DNA from: an uncultured Gammaproteobacteria bacterium
GTDB lineage: Bacteria; Pseudomonadota; Gammaproteobacteria; Pseudomonadales; Azotimanducaceae
Reading direction: 5' to 3'
Length of the DNA: 39,748 nt
Assembly (NCBI GenBank): GCA_913050035.1
Contig: CAJXAC010000017.1
Coordinates: 1-39,748 of the forward strand
Positions 17,578 through 25,477 of this stretch are shown here, one piece after another (the stretch's first letter is position 1; each line of letters starts with the position of its first letter). A model generated the notes under the pieces. It saw only the letters and a list, made by a program, of their open reading frames with translations. It searched no databases and was not told where the DNA came from. The position numbers and the translations under genes were made by a program.

Positions 17578-18855
17578 ATGCTGGAGCGTATAGCCCCTTC
17601 TAAACTCGGATTGTCTGAGCGTCGGTTGGATCGTGTAAGTGACTGGCTTGAAGAGCAAATTTCCAGCCAGCGTCTAGCCGGTGCTAGCTTAATGATTGGT
17701 CGGCGCGGTGCCATTGGCTATACCCGTGCGGCGGGTTTGGCCGACGTTGAGCGCGCAACACCCTTTACCGAAGACACCATCGTACGCATCTTTTCGATGA
17801 CCAAGCCCATAACTTCAGTGGCCGCAATGATTTTGTACGAACAGGGCTGCTTTCAGCTTGATGATCCGGTGGCTAAGTATCTGCCTGAATTTGCCAACAC
17901 GCAGGTATGGAAAGGTCACGGGCATGGGATCGAGGATGTTGAGCCGCAACACTCGCCGATGCTGATCAAGCACTTGTTAACCCATACGTCGGGTCTAACC
18001 TACGGATTTATGAATACCAATGTCGTGGACGCCGCATACCGAGCGCAGCAACTCGAGTTTCCGGGTAAGGCCGCAACGCTCGCTGAATGGGTTGAGGATC
18101 TGGCGTCGGTACCGCTGCTCTGTCAGCCGGGCACTCAGTGGAACTACAGTGTCGCCACTGATGTTCTCGGTCGGCTCGTGGAAGTGTGGTCGCATAAAAA
18201 GTTGGCCGATTTTTTCAATGATCATATCTTTGTGCCTTTGGTGATGCGCGATACCGCATTTTCTGTGGCGCCGCAAAACCAGTCTCGTTTTGCAGCCTTG
18301 TATGCACCACTCAGCGGCGGTGATATGAGCTCGGTAGGTCGTAAGAGCGTTGCAGCCTCGGAGCAACCTCGTGGCGGCTTAAAACAGATGGAATCGTCGG
18401 TGCAGAGTGGTTATTTCAAGCAGCCAAAATTGTGTTCCGGTGGTGGAGGTTTGACTGGTACTTTGGCGGATTACGCACGGTTTTGTCAGATGCTGCTCAA
18501 TGGCGGCGAGCTTGACGGCGAGCGCCTGCTGAGTCCAACGACGGTGAATCATATGCGTTTGAATCAGCTGCCGGATGGTCGCGACATGGCGGCGATGGGG
18601 CAGCCGGTATGGAGTGAAACCAGTTATGACGGCATTGGTTTTGGTTTGGGTTTTGCCGTGGTTATTGATCCGCCAAAAGCCTCGATTATTACTTCTAAGG
18701 GTGAGCATCATTGGGGGGGCGCAGCCAGTACCTTTTTTTGGATCGATCCTGTGGAAGATTTATTTGTGGTTTTCCTCACTCAGCTAATGCCCTCGTCAAC
18801 CTATCCGATCCGGCGCGAGCTGCGCGCTCGGATTTATCAGGCAATTGTGGAGTAA
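17578..18855 (+). CDS. EstB-like serine hydrolase (beta-lactamase class C fold)
   Basis: Serine hydrolase of the beta-lactamase/EstB esterase family, 425 residues, no signal peptide and so cytoplasmic. SMTK at 73-76 is the SxxK catalytic motif. WNYSVATDVLGR supplies the YxN-like tyrosine (Tyr190) in the YSV form typical of EstB-type esterases rather than true lactamases. HHWGGAASTFFWIDP near the C-terminus replaces the KTG box. GGAGGA lies ahead of ATG 17578. The next esterase gene starts six bases after the stop. An ester or lactone substrate is more likely than a beta-lactam. Confidence 0.9.
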   Translation: MLERIAPSKLGLSERRLDRVSDWLEEQISSQRLAGASLMIGRRGAIGYTRAAGLADVERATPFTEDTIVRIFSMTKPITSVAAMILYEQGCFQLDDPVAKYLPEFANTQVWKGHGHGIEDVEPQHSPMLIKHLLTHTSGLTYGFMNTNVVDAAYRAQQLEFPGKAATLAEWVEDLASVPLLCQPGTQWNYSVATDVLGRLVEVWSHKKLADFFNDHIFVPLVMRDTAFSVAPQNQSRFAALYAPLSGGDMSSVGRKSVAASEQPRGGLKQMESSVQSGYFKQPKLCSGGGGLTGTLADYARFCQMLLNGGELDGERLLSPTTVNHMRLNQLPDGRDMAAMGQPVWSETSYDGIGFGLGFAVVIDPPKASIITSKGEHHWGGAASTFFWIDPVEDLFVVFLTQLMPSSTYPIRRELRARIYQAIVE

Positions 18856-18861
18856 GCGCAT

Positions 18862-19818
18862 ATGGATATTGAAACATTCAAGCTGCATGGGCTGGATCGG
18901 GCTTGGGGAGACTTGCACGCTCAAGATTATCAGGTGAACGGACGCTCCAATGCCGAGATTTTGCAGGTTTTAGATACACCAGGTGATGCGCATTATCACC
19001 CATGTCCGGAAGCCTACGTACGCGAGGGTGTTGTGCCGGGACAAGTGCTGCGCTTTAGGAGTTGGGATCAAAGTGCAGTGTTTGCGGGCACCCGTCGCGA
19101 CATTTGGGTTTATAAATCCAATGGCGCTGACAGCACTGATGCGCTCAACTTAATGGTTTTTAACGATGGTCCTGGCTATCTGGCTCGAGCCGGGGCGGTT
19201 CGGGCGACAACAGTTCTAGACAATATGATTGATGCCGGTGAATTAGCGCCGACGTTAGCTGTATTTGTTAGTCCGGGTCTGCCGCCGAATGTAGCACTGC
19301 CTGCAGCGGGTCAACGGCCGGATCCTTTGGCCATGCAGCAACGGAGTGTCGAGTACGACAGCTGTAGTGATCATTACCTACGGTTTTTAATAGACGAGCT
19401 ATTGCCGTTTGTCAGCCGCGAAGTGGATGTTCGCATCAGCGATGATCCTGCTAATCGAACCATTTGCGGTATTTCCAGTGGTGGCATTTGTGCTTTCAAC
19501 GCGGCCTGGCATGGGCCGGAGTACTTTGGTCGGGTCATTAGCCATTGTGGCTCGTTTACTAATATTCGGGGTGCTCACAACTTCCCGTATTTGATTCGCA
19601 GCACTCCGCGCAAGGGTATTAAAGTTTTTTTGCAAAGTGGCGAGTTAGATGCGGATATCGTAACGGGCAGCTGGGTATTGGCGAATCAACAGATGGCCGC
19701 GGCTTTGCAATTTGCGGGTTACCGGCACCGCTTCGAATTTGGCACTGGGGGCCACAATCTGCGTCAGGGCGGAGCGCTATTTGCAGAAACCCTGCGGTGG
19801 CTGGACGCTACTGACTGA
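18862..19818 (+). CDS. Esterase D/Fes-like alpha/beta hydrolase
   Basis: Alpha/beta hydrolase of the putative esterase family that includes esterase D and enterochelin esterase, 318 residues, without a signal peptide. The nucleophile elbow GISSGG places Ser205, and His298 in [11 protein letters not shown] completes the expected triad, with an acid near SGELDAD. An N-terminal beta domain (about residues 1-100, ending [11 protein letters not shown]) precedes the catalytic domain, as in Fes-like enzymes. It starts six bases after the EstB-like stop, so the two hydrolases are almost certainly co-expressed. The substrate is unknown, and no siderophore genes are present to support an enterochelin role. 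Confidence 0.87.
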   Translation: MDIETFKLHGLDRAWGDLHAQDYQVNGRSNAEILQVLDTPGDAHYHPCPEAYVREGVVPGQVLRFRSWDQSAVFAGTRRDIWVYKSNGADSTDALNLMVFNDGPGYLARAGAVRATTVLDNMIDAGELAPTLAVFVSPGLPPNVALPAAGQRPDPLAMQQRSVEYDSCSDHYLRFLIDELLPFVSREVDVRISDDPANRTICGISSGGICAFNAAWHGPEYFGRVISHCGSFTNIRGAHNFPYLIRSTPRKGIKVFLQSGELDADIVTGSWVLANQQMAAALQFAGYRHRFEFGTGGHNLRQGGALFAETLRWLDATD

Positions 19819-19900
19819 TAAATTAATTTTCGGTGGACAGGCAATTATCATCACGAACGACCGATCGACCGGAGCTTCATAACGCGTTCTAGGGGGGAAA

Positions 19901-20656
19901 ATGATTTCAATTACCAATGATGGTGCGGTTCGCAGTTTGCTGTTAGACCGGCCCGAGGCGTTAAACGCCTTCAATAACGCAATGTTTGATGATCTGACAG
20001 AAGCCCTCCTGTTGGCCGCTAAAGACGAGGCTGTGAAGGTAGTTATTCTTTCCGGGGCGGGGCGAGCATTCAGCGCCGGGTTGGATTTAGCCTCTATAGG
20101 CGCCAAGGAGCCTGAACCGAAACATGGTTTCCCCGGGCTATATGAAGCGTTACTGGAATTTCCCAAACCCTTGTTGCTAGCGATCAATGGGCTGGGCGTC
20201 GGAGTTGGCTGCACGATTTGTGGACTTGTAGATCTGGTATTTATGGCAAAGAGCGCCCGGTTGCGTTGTCCTTTTTCCGCGCTTGGGCTGACGGCAGAAG
20301 CTGGTAGTTCAATCACCTTTCCTGCGCTCTTGGGCCATCAGGCGGCAACCTGGGTACTGATGAGTTCTGAATGGTTAGACGCAGACACCTGTCAGCGGCT
20401 TGGATTAGCGTTCGCAACGGTCCCCGATGCAGAACTTCTTTCAGTGACTCAGCAACATGCTCAGATCTTAGCCGCCCAACCTTTGGCATCTCTGATGACT
20501 ACGAAAGAACTGCTAATGGTGCCGCGGCGCGAAGCACTGCGTGGCGCTCATGAGCTCGAGGGTGCGGCAATGGCTAGTTTAATGGGTGGGGCAGCCAATA
20601 AAGAGGCAATTGCGGCATTCAGGCAAAAGCGTACACCCGACTTCAGCCAGCTATAG
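19901..20656 (+). CDS. Crotonase-fold enoyl-CoA isomerase-like protein
   Basis: Crotonase superfamily protein of 251 residues acting on acyl-CoA thioesters. VVILSGAGRAFSAGLDL and LLLAINGLGVGVGCTI form the two oxyanion-hole segments. The two hydratase glutamates of mitochondrial enoyl-CoA hydratase are not visible: GC is followed by Thr, and Phe occupies the second position in CPFSALG. Instead Glu133 in LGLTAEAGSSITFP sits where delta3,delta2-enoyl-CoA isomerases of the ECI2 type carry their catalytic Glu. Isomerase activity is therefore more likely than hydration. A GGGGGG stretch precedes ATG 19901. It ends 15 bases from the convergent GST gene. Confidence 0.88.
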   Translation: MISITNDGAVRSLLLDRPEALNAFNNAMFDDLTEALLLAAKDEAVKVVILSGAGRAFSAGLDLASIGAKEPEPKHGFPGLYEALLEFPKPLLLAINGLGVGVGCTICGLVDLVFMAKSARLRCPFSALGLTAEAGSSITFPALLGHQAATWVLMSSEWLDADTCQRLGLAFATVPDAELLSVTQQHAQILAAQPLASLMTTKELLMVPRREALRGAHELEGAAMASLMGGAANKEAIAAFRQKRTPDFSQL

Positions 20657-20671
20657 GCCCCGTCTACTCAG

Positions 20672-21400
20672 TTATAGATCGCTTTTCAGTTTGGCGTTGT
20701 CAGCGATACTGGAGCCGCCGCGGCGGTATTGTGCCTTGCGGGCCTCACTCCACTGATCGATTTCGTCTTTTGGCACGCCGTAGGATATGCCGCGCTCGAC
20801 GCCAGGCCTTGCGCGGACGCGTTGCACCCACTCCAGTACATTAGGGTATTTGGTGATGTCGACTTTGCTCCACTTCCAGCCCCGCACCCATGGGTATACA
20901 GCGATATCAGCGATGCTAAAGGTAGTGCCGCAGATCCATGGGTTGTTCCCAAGCTGTTTCGCCAGTACAGCCATAAGCCTCAATGCCTCTTTATTGAATC
21001 GCTCCAGTGGGTGTTGCTTTTGTGCCTCTGGCACATCGTCCATGTACCGGGTATAGCTTAATTTGTTGCCGAAGTTAGGGCCCACATTTGCTGCCTGCCA
21101 GTACACCCAAGGCAATATGTCCCAGCGTGCCTCGCCTGCTGGCAACATTGGCGTTGGATACTTCTCGGCCAAGTATTGCAAGATTGCGCAACTTTCCATG
21201 ATGCTGCGTTCACCATCGATTAATACAGGGATTTTTTGGTTCAAATTATGTTGGGTGAACAGTTCGGTGAATTGTTCGCCCTTGGCGAGATTGATGGTTT
21301 TGATCTCGATCTCTGGTAGCTCAATGCCGGCTTCTTTCAGCTCCTCAAGCATGATGCTGACTTTCCAGCCGTTAGGTGTTGCGGCGGTCCATATTTCCAT
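20672..21400 (-). CDS. Glutathione S-transferase, YfcG-like
   Basis: Two-domain glutathione transferase related to the Ure2p/YfcG (Nu) group, cytoplasmic. The thioredoxin-like domain begins MEIWTAATPNGWKVSIMLEEL and has NLNQKIPVLID and SIMESCAILQYLAEKY. The helical domain carries LPWVYWQAANVGPNFGNKLSYTRY and TFSIADIAVYPWVRGW. ATG 21400 (242 residues) is preferred because GGAG lies six bases upstream; an in-frame ATG at 21412 would add four residues. It is divergent from the HSL-type hydrolase gene, and the shared upstream region holds two palindromes. Confidence 0.91.
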   Translation of the reverse strand: MEIWTAATPNGWKVSIMLEELKEAGIELPEIEIKTINLAKGEQFTELFTQHNLNQKIPVLIDGERSIMESCAILQYLAEKYPTPMLPAGEARWDILPWVYWQAANVGPNFGNKLSYTRYMDDVPEAQKQHPLERFNKEALRLMAVLAKQLGNNPWICGTTFSIADIAVYPWVRGWKWSKVDITKYPNVLEWVQRVRARPGVERGISYGVPKDEIDQWSEARKAQYRRGGSSIADNAKLKSDL

Positions 21401-21421
21401 CGCTCGCTCCATTGCTGTGGT

Positions 21422-21460
21422 GTTAAAGATTTAACGCTCGCCTATGCTGTAGTGGCGAGC
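21422..21460. promoter_or_regulatory. Two adjacent palindromes between divergent genes
   Basis: GTTAAA (21422-21427)/TTTAAC (21430-21435) is a perfect palindrome with a 2-base centre. It abuts GCTCGCC (21436-21442)/GGCGAGC (21454-21460), which has an 11-base spacer. Both lie just upstream of the GST start and about 100 bases upstream of the hydrolase start. Their position suits regulator binding, but no promoter boxes could be fixed. Confidence 0.35.
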
Positions 21461-21556
21461 TTGCGAGGACTTTAGCCAACCCAGTTGGAAAAAGTCAGGG
21501 TTTAGACTACAAAAGAATAAACGCAATCGACAAAGTAAAAAACCAGGGAGAGAAGC

Positions 21557-22594
21557 ATGGGTAAGGCGAACATGGCGGAAGATCCGAGGATTGATCCGAG
21601 GATAAAGGCGGTATTCGCGGACCTAGATTTGGGTCCATCTGCAGATGTGCAAAATCGGCAAGAAATTTTGGCTGCCGCGAATTCAGAGGAGGGCCGCGCA
21701 GCAGAGGAATTTTTGCGGGCGTTTTTGGCCATGTCCGATAACGAAGATATAGCGCCAAGTGCTGGTCTAAATATCAGCGATCACGAGTTAGTATCGGAGC
21801 CAGATGGCAACACGATAAAGTTATGCCTCATTCGTCCGCAAAGCCCCGATCCCTTACCCTGTGTTTACTACATTCATGGCGGTGGCATGGCGACCATGTC
21901 CTGTTACTACGGCAATTATCAGGCTTGGGGCCGAATGATCGCGGCCAATGGTGTGGCTGTTGCAATGATAGATTTTCGCAATGCGGTTAGTCCTTCTTCG
22001 GTGCCGGAAGTGGCGCCCTATCCAGCAGGTCTCAATGACTGTGTATCCGGTCTAAAATGGCTGGTGTCGCAGACCGAGGCCCTGAGTATTGATGCGGACA
22101 AAATTATCGTTGCTGGGGAGAGTGGTGGCGGTAATTTAACTCTGGCTACGGGCATGACCCTGCTTAAACAGGGGCAAATGAGTTTAGTTCAGGGTCTGTA
22201 TGCTCTTTGTCCCTATATCGCGGGTTATTGGCCGTTAGCAGAAAATTCCTCTTCTGAGGAAAACAACGGCTTACTGCTTGATTTACACAATAATTACGGC
22301 CGCGTTAGCTACGGTATCGAAGCCTATGAGCAGCGAGACCCCCTAGCCTGGCCCGGTTTTGCCTCTGCAACCGATGTACAAGGGCTAGTACCAACTGTAA
22401 TCAGTGTTAATGAATGCGATCCGCTGCGGGACGAGGGTATTAACTTTTATCGCATGCTAATGGGGGCTGGGGTGGCAGCGCGCTGTCGGCAAGTTATGGG
22501 TACGATCCACGGCACCGAAATTTTCCCAGCGACCTGCCCAGAAATTTCTCGCGACACAGCTGCTGACATAGCGCGTTTTTGTAAGGGCGACTAG
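21557..22594 (+). CDS. HSL-family (family IV) alpha/beta hydrolase
   Basis: Carboxylesterase of the hormone-sensitive-lipase family, 345 residues, cytoplasmic. HGGG at 107-110 supplies the oxyanion hole, GESGGG contains the nucleophile Ser189, Asp288 lies in NECDPLRDEG, and His318 in GTIHGTE completes the triad. The N-terminal cap (about residues 1-70) is of normal length. GGGAGAG stands ahead of ATG 21557. The gene is convergent with the DUF6966-like gene, with only two bases between the stop codons. Short- to medium-chain esters are the family's usual substrates; nothing here narrows that. Confidence 0.9.
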   Translation: MGKANMAEDPRIDPRIKAVFADLDLGPSADVQNRQEILAAANSEEGRAAEEFLRAFLAMSDNEDIAPSAGLNISDHELVSEPDGNTIKLCLIRPQSPDPLPCVYYIHGGGMATMSCYYGNYQAWGRMIAANGVAVAMIDFRNAVSPSSVPEVAPYPAGLNDCVSGLKWLVSQTEALSIDADKIIVAGESGGGNLTLATGMTLLKQGQMSLVQGLYALCPYIAGYWPLAENSSSEENNGLLLDLHNNYGRVSYGIEAYEQRDPLAWPGFASATDVQGLVPTVISVNECDPLRDEGINFYRMLMGAGVAARCRQVMGTIHGTEIFPATCPEISRDTAADIARFCKGD

Positions 22595-22596
22595 AG

Positions 22597-22917
22597 TTAC
22601 CAGACTTGGCGCGCGGCGATCCGCCGCGCTGCCTCGAAGGTTCGGGTGCGCAGATGGGTAAGCCGAGCATTTAGGTTTTGGTATTTTAGCGGCTCACCAT
22701 TTTCATAGGCTTTGCCTATGATAAGGTCTGAAAACGTGTCCATGCCGCCATAACAGCCAAGAATGAGGGTCGCACCGGCGAGCTCATTGGCGTTAACCTT
22801 CGGCAGGGCGCGCTCAAGCATAAATTTCCAATACTTTTCGTCCGCTTCATCGAGCAAACTGATAAGTTCGCGACTGGCTTGGGCTAGCTCCTCGAATTGT
22901 TCGCTTAACGTGTTAAT
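22597..22917 (-). CDS. DUF6966-like small protein, probable ATT start
   Basis: A frame of 106 residues is open from 22917. It reads NTLSEQFEELAQASRELIS at its N-terminus and continues through LLDEADEKYWKFMLERALPKV to CYGGMDTFSDLIIG, a pattern I associate with DUF6966 (YGGMGSFNDL-type proteins of unknown function, some linked to immunity genes). No ATG, GTG or TTG occurs before TTG 22857, which would remove the first helix. The best ribosome-binding site, AAGGAGG (22928-22922), lies four bases ahead of ATT at 22917-22915; ACG at 22911-22909 is an alternative. A TAA at 22929-22927 closes the frame upstream. The family call is moderately sure; the start is inferred. Confidence 0.68.
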   Translation of the reverse strand: MNTLSEQFEELAQASRELISLLDEADEKYWKFMLERALPKVNANELAGATLILGCYGGMDTFSDLIIGKAYENGEPLKYQNLNARLTHLRTRTFEAARRIAARQVW

Positions 22918-23017
22918 CGATCCTCCTTAAGCCTTAATAAAAAGATAGAAATGCTGCTCACGAATATAGAAATGGCGTATTGTTAAGCGCACGATTATCT
23001 AAATATTAAGGATTGCT

Positions 23018-23809
23018 ATGAGGGAGAACAAGGCATTAAGCGCCTGGCGCGCTGACGAACAGACGATTGGTTGTTGGCTGAGTCTGGCAAATCCCTACTC
23101 CGCAGAGGCCCTGTCACATCTTGGATTCGACTGGATGTGCGTCGATCTGCAGCACGGACTCATCGACTATCCCGATCTAGTGACAATGTTGCCCGCTATA
23201 TCTACGTCGGAGGCCACGCCCATTGTGCGTGTACCCTGGAATGAACCCTACGAAATCATGAAAGCCCTTGATGCGGGTGCCTACGGGGTCATAGTGCCCA
23301 TGGTTAATAACCGCGAAGAGGCCCAGCAAGCAGTCATGTCCTGTCGTTACCCACCTGATGGTTTCCGATCGTTCGGACCAATTCGCGGTGCGCTCTATGG
23401 TGGGCGCGGCTATGCGGTGGAGGCGAATAACCAGATCGCGTGTATCGCAATGATTGAAACGGCGGAGGGTCGTGAAAAGGCCGAAGAAATCATTACCACT
23501 CCTGGATTAGATGGCGTCTACATAGGCCCGGCAGATTTAGCGTTGTCGATGGGTTTGCCCGCTATGGGAGATCAACCACAACCAGAGCATCTGCAAGAGG
23601 TGCAACGTCTGCTTGCTCTGTGCAAAAAACATGGGGTGGCCGCGGGTATCCATACCGGCGGTATTGAGTACACACAAAAATACTTAGAGCTGGGTTTTAA
23701 CTTTGTAACCTTAGGCAGCGATTCAGGCCATATGACTAAACATGCCGCTAAAGAATTAGCTGCAGCCCGCGGTGGTCAAGAGAAGCAGCGGGAAAGCTCA
23801 GGGTATTAA
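23018..23809 (+). CDS. HpcH/HpaI-family class II aldolase
   Basis: Metal-dependent aldolase of the HpcH/HpaI family (2-oxo acid plus aldehyde), 263 residues, TIM barrel. Seen: FDWMCVDLQHGLIDY with the catalytic-His region, PIVRVPWNEP with the pyruvate-carboxylate arginine, GAYGVIVPMVNN, the metal ligands in AMIETAEG (Glu) and IGPADLALSMG (Asp), and the family signature RYPPDGFRSFGPIRG. AAGGA precedes ATG 23018. Members cleave 4-hydroxy-2-oxo acids from aromatic or sugar catabolism. No hydratase or decarboxylase partner for a meta-cleavage pathway is present in this window, so the specific substrate is open. Confidence 0.9.
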   Translation: MRENKALSAWRADEQTIGCWLSLANPYSAEALSHLGFDWMCVDLQHGLIDYPDLVTMLPAISTSEATPIVRVPWNEPYEIMKALDAGAYGVIVPMVNNREEAQQAVMSCRYPPDGFRSFGPIRGALYGGRGYAVEANNQIACIAMIETAEGREKAEEIITTPGLDGVYIGPADLALSMGLPAMGDQPQPEHLQEVQRLLALCKKHGVAAGIHTGGIEYTQKYLELGFNFVTLGSDSGHMTKHAAKELAAARGGQEKQRESSGY

Positions 23810-23858
23810 TGTTGCCGCAACGACTCCGGTGATCGTAAAAATTTGATGAGTTAGACAA

Positions 23859-24536
23859 TTGATCTGGTTATTGGTGCTTGTATTGGCATTGGTCTTTGGT
23901 CCCAATCTCTGGGTGCGTTGGGTTATGCGGCGCTATGCTGAAGATCTGGAAGGTATGCCCGGTACCGGTGGTGAATTGGCGGCGCATCTGATCAAAGAGT
24001 TGAATCTTGATGGTGTTGGGGTTGAGGTGACTGCTGTCGGCGATCATTACGATCCTACTGATCGAAAGGTCCGTCTTAGCGAAGCGAATTATCAGGGCCG
24101 TTCGTTAACCGCGGTAGCCATCGCGGCCCATGAGGTAGGGCATGCGATTCAGCATGATCGGGGCGATAAGCGCTTACTTCTGCGCACATCCCTTGTAACT
24201 TTCGCCGACCGTGCAGCACGTCTCAGTGCGGCTGCTATTTGGTTGGCGCCTATCATCGGCTTACTGACCCGGCATCCAGTGCCTGTCTCGGTAATGGTCG
24301 GTTTAGGGTTGGCCGGATTGTTCGGGCGCATGCTTTTGCATATGGTGACATTGCCGCTTGAGTGGGATGCCAGTTTTGCCAAGGCTTTGCCGATATTAAC
24401 AGCGGGTAATTATCTGCCGGTCAGTCAACGCTCGCCGGTGGTCCGGATACTCCGTGCTGCGGCCCTGACCTACGTAGCCGCGGCTCTAGCCGATGTACTA
24501 AATTTGGCACGCTGGGCGGTATTGTTGCGTCGTTGA
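23859..24536 (+). CDS. YugP-like membrane zinc metallopeptidase
   Basis: Neutral zinc metallopeptidase of the YugP family, a membrane protein of 225 residues. An N-terminal membrane segment (about 1-20) precedes the conserved RRYAEDLEGMPGTGGELAAHLI and DHYDPTDRKVRLSEANY segments. Then come the zinc-binding HEVGH at 91-95, further hydrophobic segments around 125-160, and LPLEWDASFAKAL, in which Glu168 is the likely third zinc ligand. The only usable start in the frame near the conserved N-terminus is TTG 23859, with no clear ribosome-binding site; a TGA closes the frame 12 bases upstream. Family function is unknown. It has no evident link to its neighbours. Confidence 0.85.
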   Translation: MIWLLVLVLALVFGPNLWVRWVMRRYAEDLEGMPGTGGELAAHLIKELNLDGVGVEVTAVGDHYDPTDRKVRLSEANYQGRSLTAVAIAAHEVGHAIQHDRGDKRLLLRTSLVTFADRAARLSAAAIWLAPIIGLLTRHPVPVSVMVGLGLAGLFGRMLLHMVTLPLEWDASFAKALPILTAGNYLPVSQRSPVVRILRAAALTYVAAALADVLNLARWAVLLRR

Positions 24537-24660
24537 AATGCTGCCAGTGATCCCGTTCGTTGGGCGTAAATTTACTACCGCTCGTCGGGAAGTGGATGGC
24601 TTTTATTGCTCCTTGTTTATGTTACCGCGGTCTATTTTTGCATAGGTGATTAAGGATCGA

Positions 24661-25431
24661 ATGAGAATAGTTAGTTGGAACGTTAATGGTCTTCGCGCTT
24701 GCGCAAAAAAAGGATTTTTGCAGGTTTTGCAACGCCAAAAAATTGACGTTATGGCGCTGCAGGAGGTGCGCGCGTTTCCTGAACAACTCCCTGATAAGGT
24801 GCGTAGCCCCAGAGGATGGCACGCCAATTTTGCACCGGCAAAACGCCCGGGCTACAGTGGTGTGGCGATCTACAGTCGGGTACCGCCGACACGGATTGAA
24901 AGTTCCCTAGACGAACCCCGGTTTGACGACGAGGGGCGTTTTTTGCTCGCGCAGTTTGGTCGTTTAACGGTCGCCAGCGTATATTTTCCAAAGGGCAGTG
25001 GCAAAGATCGCGACAACAGTCGTGTGCCCTACAAAATGGACTTTTATCGAGCGGTATTCGATCGAATCGAGCAGAAGCGTAAAACCGGGCCGGTATTTGT
25101 GCTGGGTGACTACAACACAGCGCATCATCCCATTGATCTGGCCAGGCCGAAATCAAATGTTAAGGCCAGCGGGTTTCTTGCGGAAGAGCGCGACGAATTG
25201 ACGCGTTGGGAGCAAGCAGGTTGGGTCGATACTTTCCGCGATAAGTTTCCAGATCAAGAGGGGCACTATTCCTGGTGGCGCCAATTTGGCGGTGCTCGTA
25301 AAGACAATGTTGGTTGGCGAATCGATTATGTATTTGCGTCGAAAACAGCTAATCACCGGGTAAAGAATGCCTTTATATGGCCGAAAGTCATGGGTTCAGA
25401 TCATTGCCCTGTAGGCGTAGACTTGTTGTAG
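24661..25431 (+). CDS. xth: Exodeoxyribonuclease III / AP endonuclease
   Basis: Endonuclease/exonuclease/phosphatase-fold enzyme of base-excision repair, cutting 5' to abasic sites. Seen from ATG 24661 (256 residues, AAGGA just upstream): MRIVSWNVNGLRA, DVMALQEVRAF with the metal-binding Glu, YSGVAIYSR, the catalytic GDYNTAHHPIDLARPKSN, HYSWWRQ and WRIDYVF, and the terminal SDHCPVGVDL with the catalytic Asp-His pair. The shorter insertions and the HHPIDLARPK pattern are those of the ExoA-like branch rather than E. coli XthA. Repair is a housekeeping role; the next gene 46 bases downstream is metabolic. Confidence 0.92.
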   Translation: MRIVSWNVNGLRACAKKGFLQVLQRQKIDVMALQEVRAFPEQLPDKVRSPRGWHANFAPAKRPGYSGVAIYSRVPPTRIESSLDEPRFDDEGRFLLAQFGRLTVASVYFPKGSGKDRDNSRVPYKMDFYRAVFDRIEQKRKTGPVFVLGDYNTAHHPIDLARPKSNVKASGFLAEERDELTRWEQAGWVDTFRDKFPDQEGHYSWWRQFGGARKDNVGWRIDYVFASKTANHRVKNAFIWPKVMGSDHCPVGVDLL

Positions 25432-25477
25432 AGCGCGCCTCTTGAGCGGCTCCAAATTCAGCAACAGGAGTCGTGAT

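Noticed and set aside
19777-20316. Minus-strand open frame of 179 codons
   Set aside because: It is antisense to the crotonase-fold gene and the end of the esterase gene, with low-complexity Ser/Pro-rich translation typical of a shadow frame.
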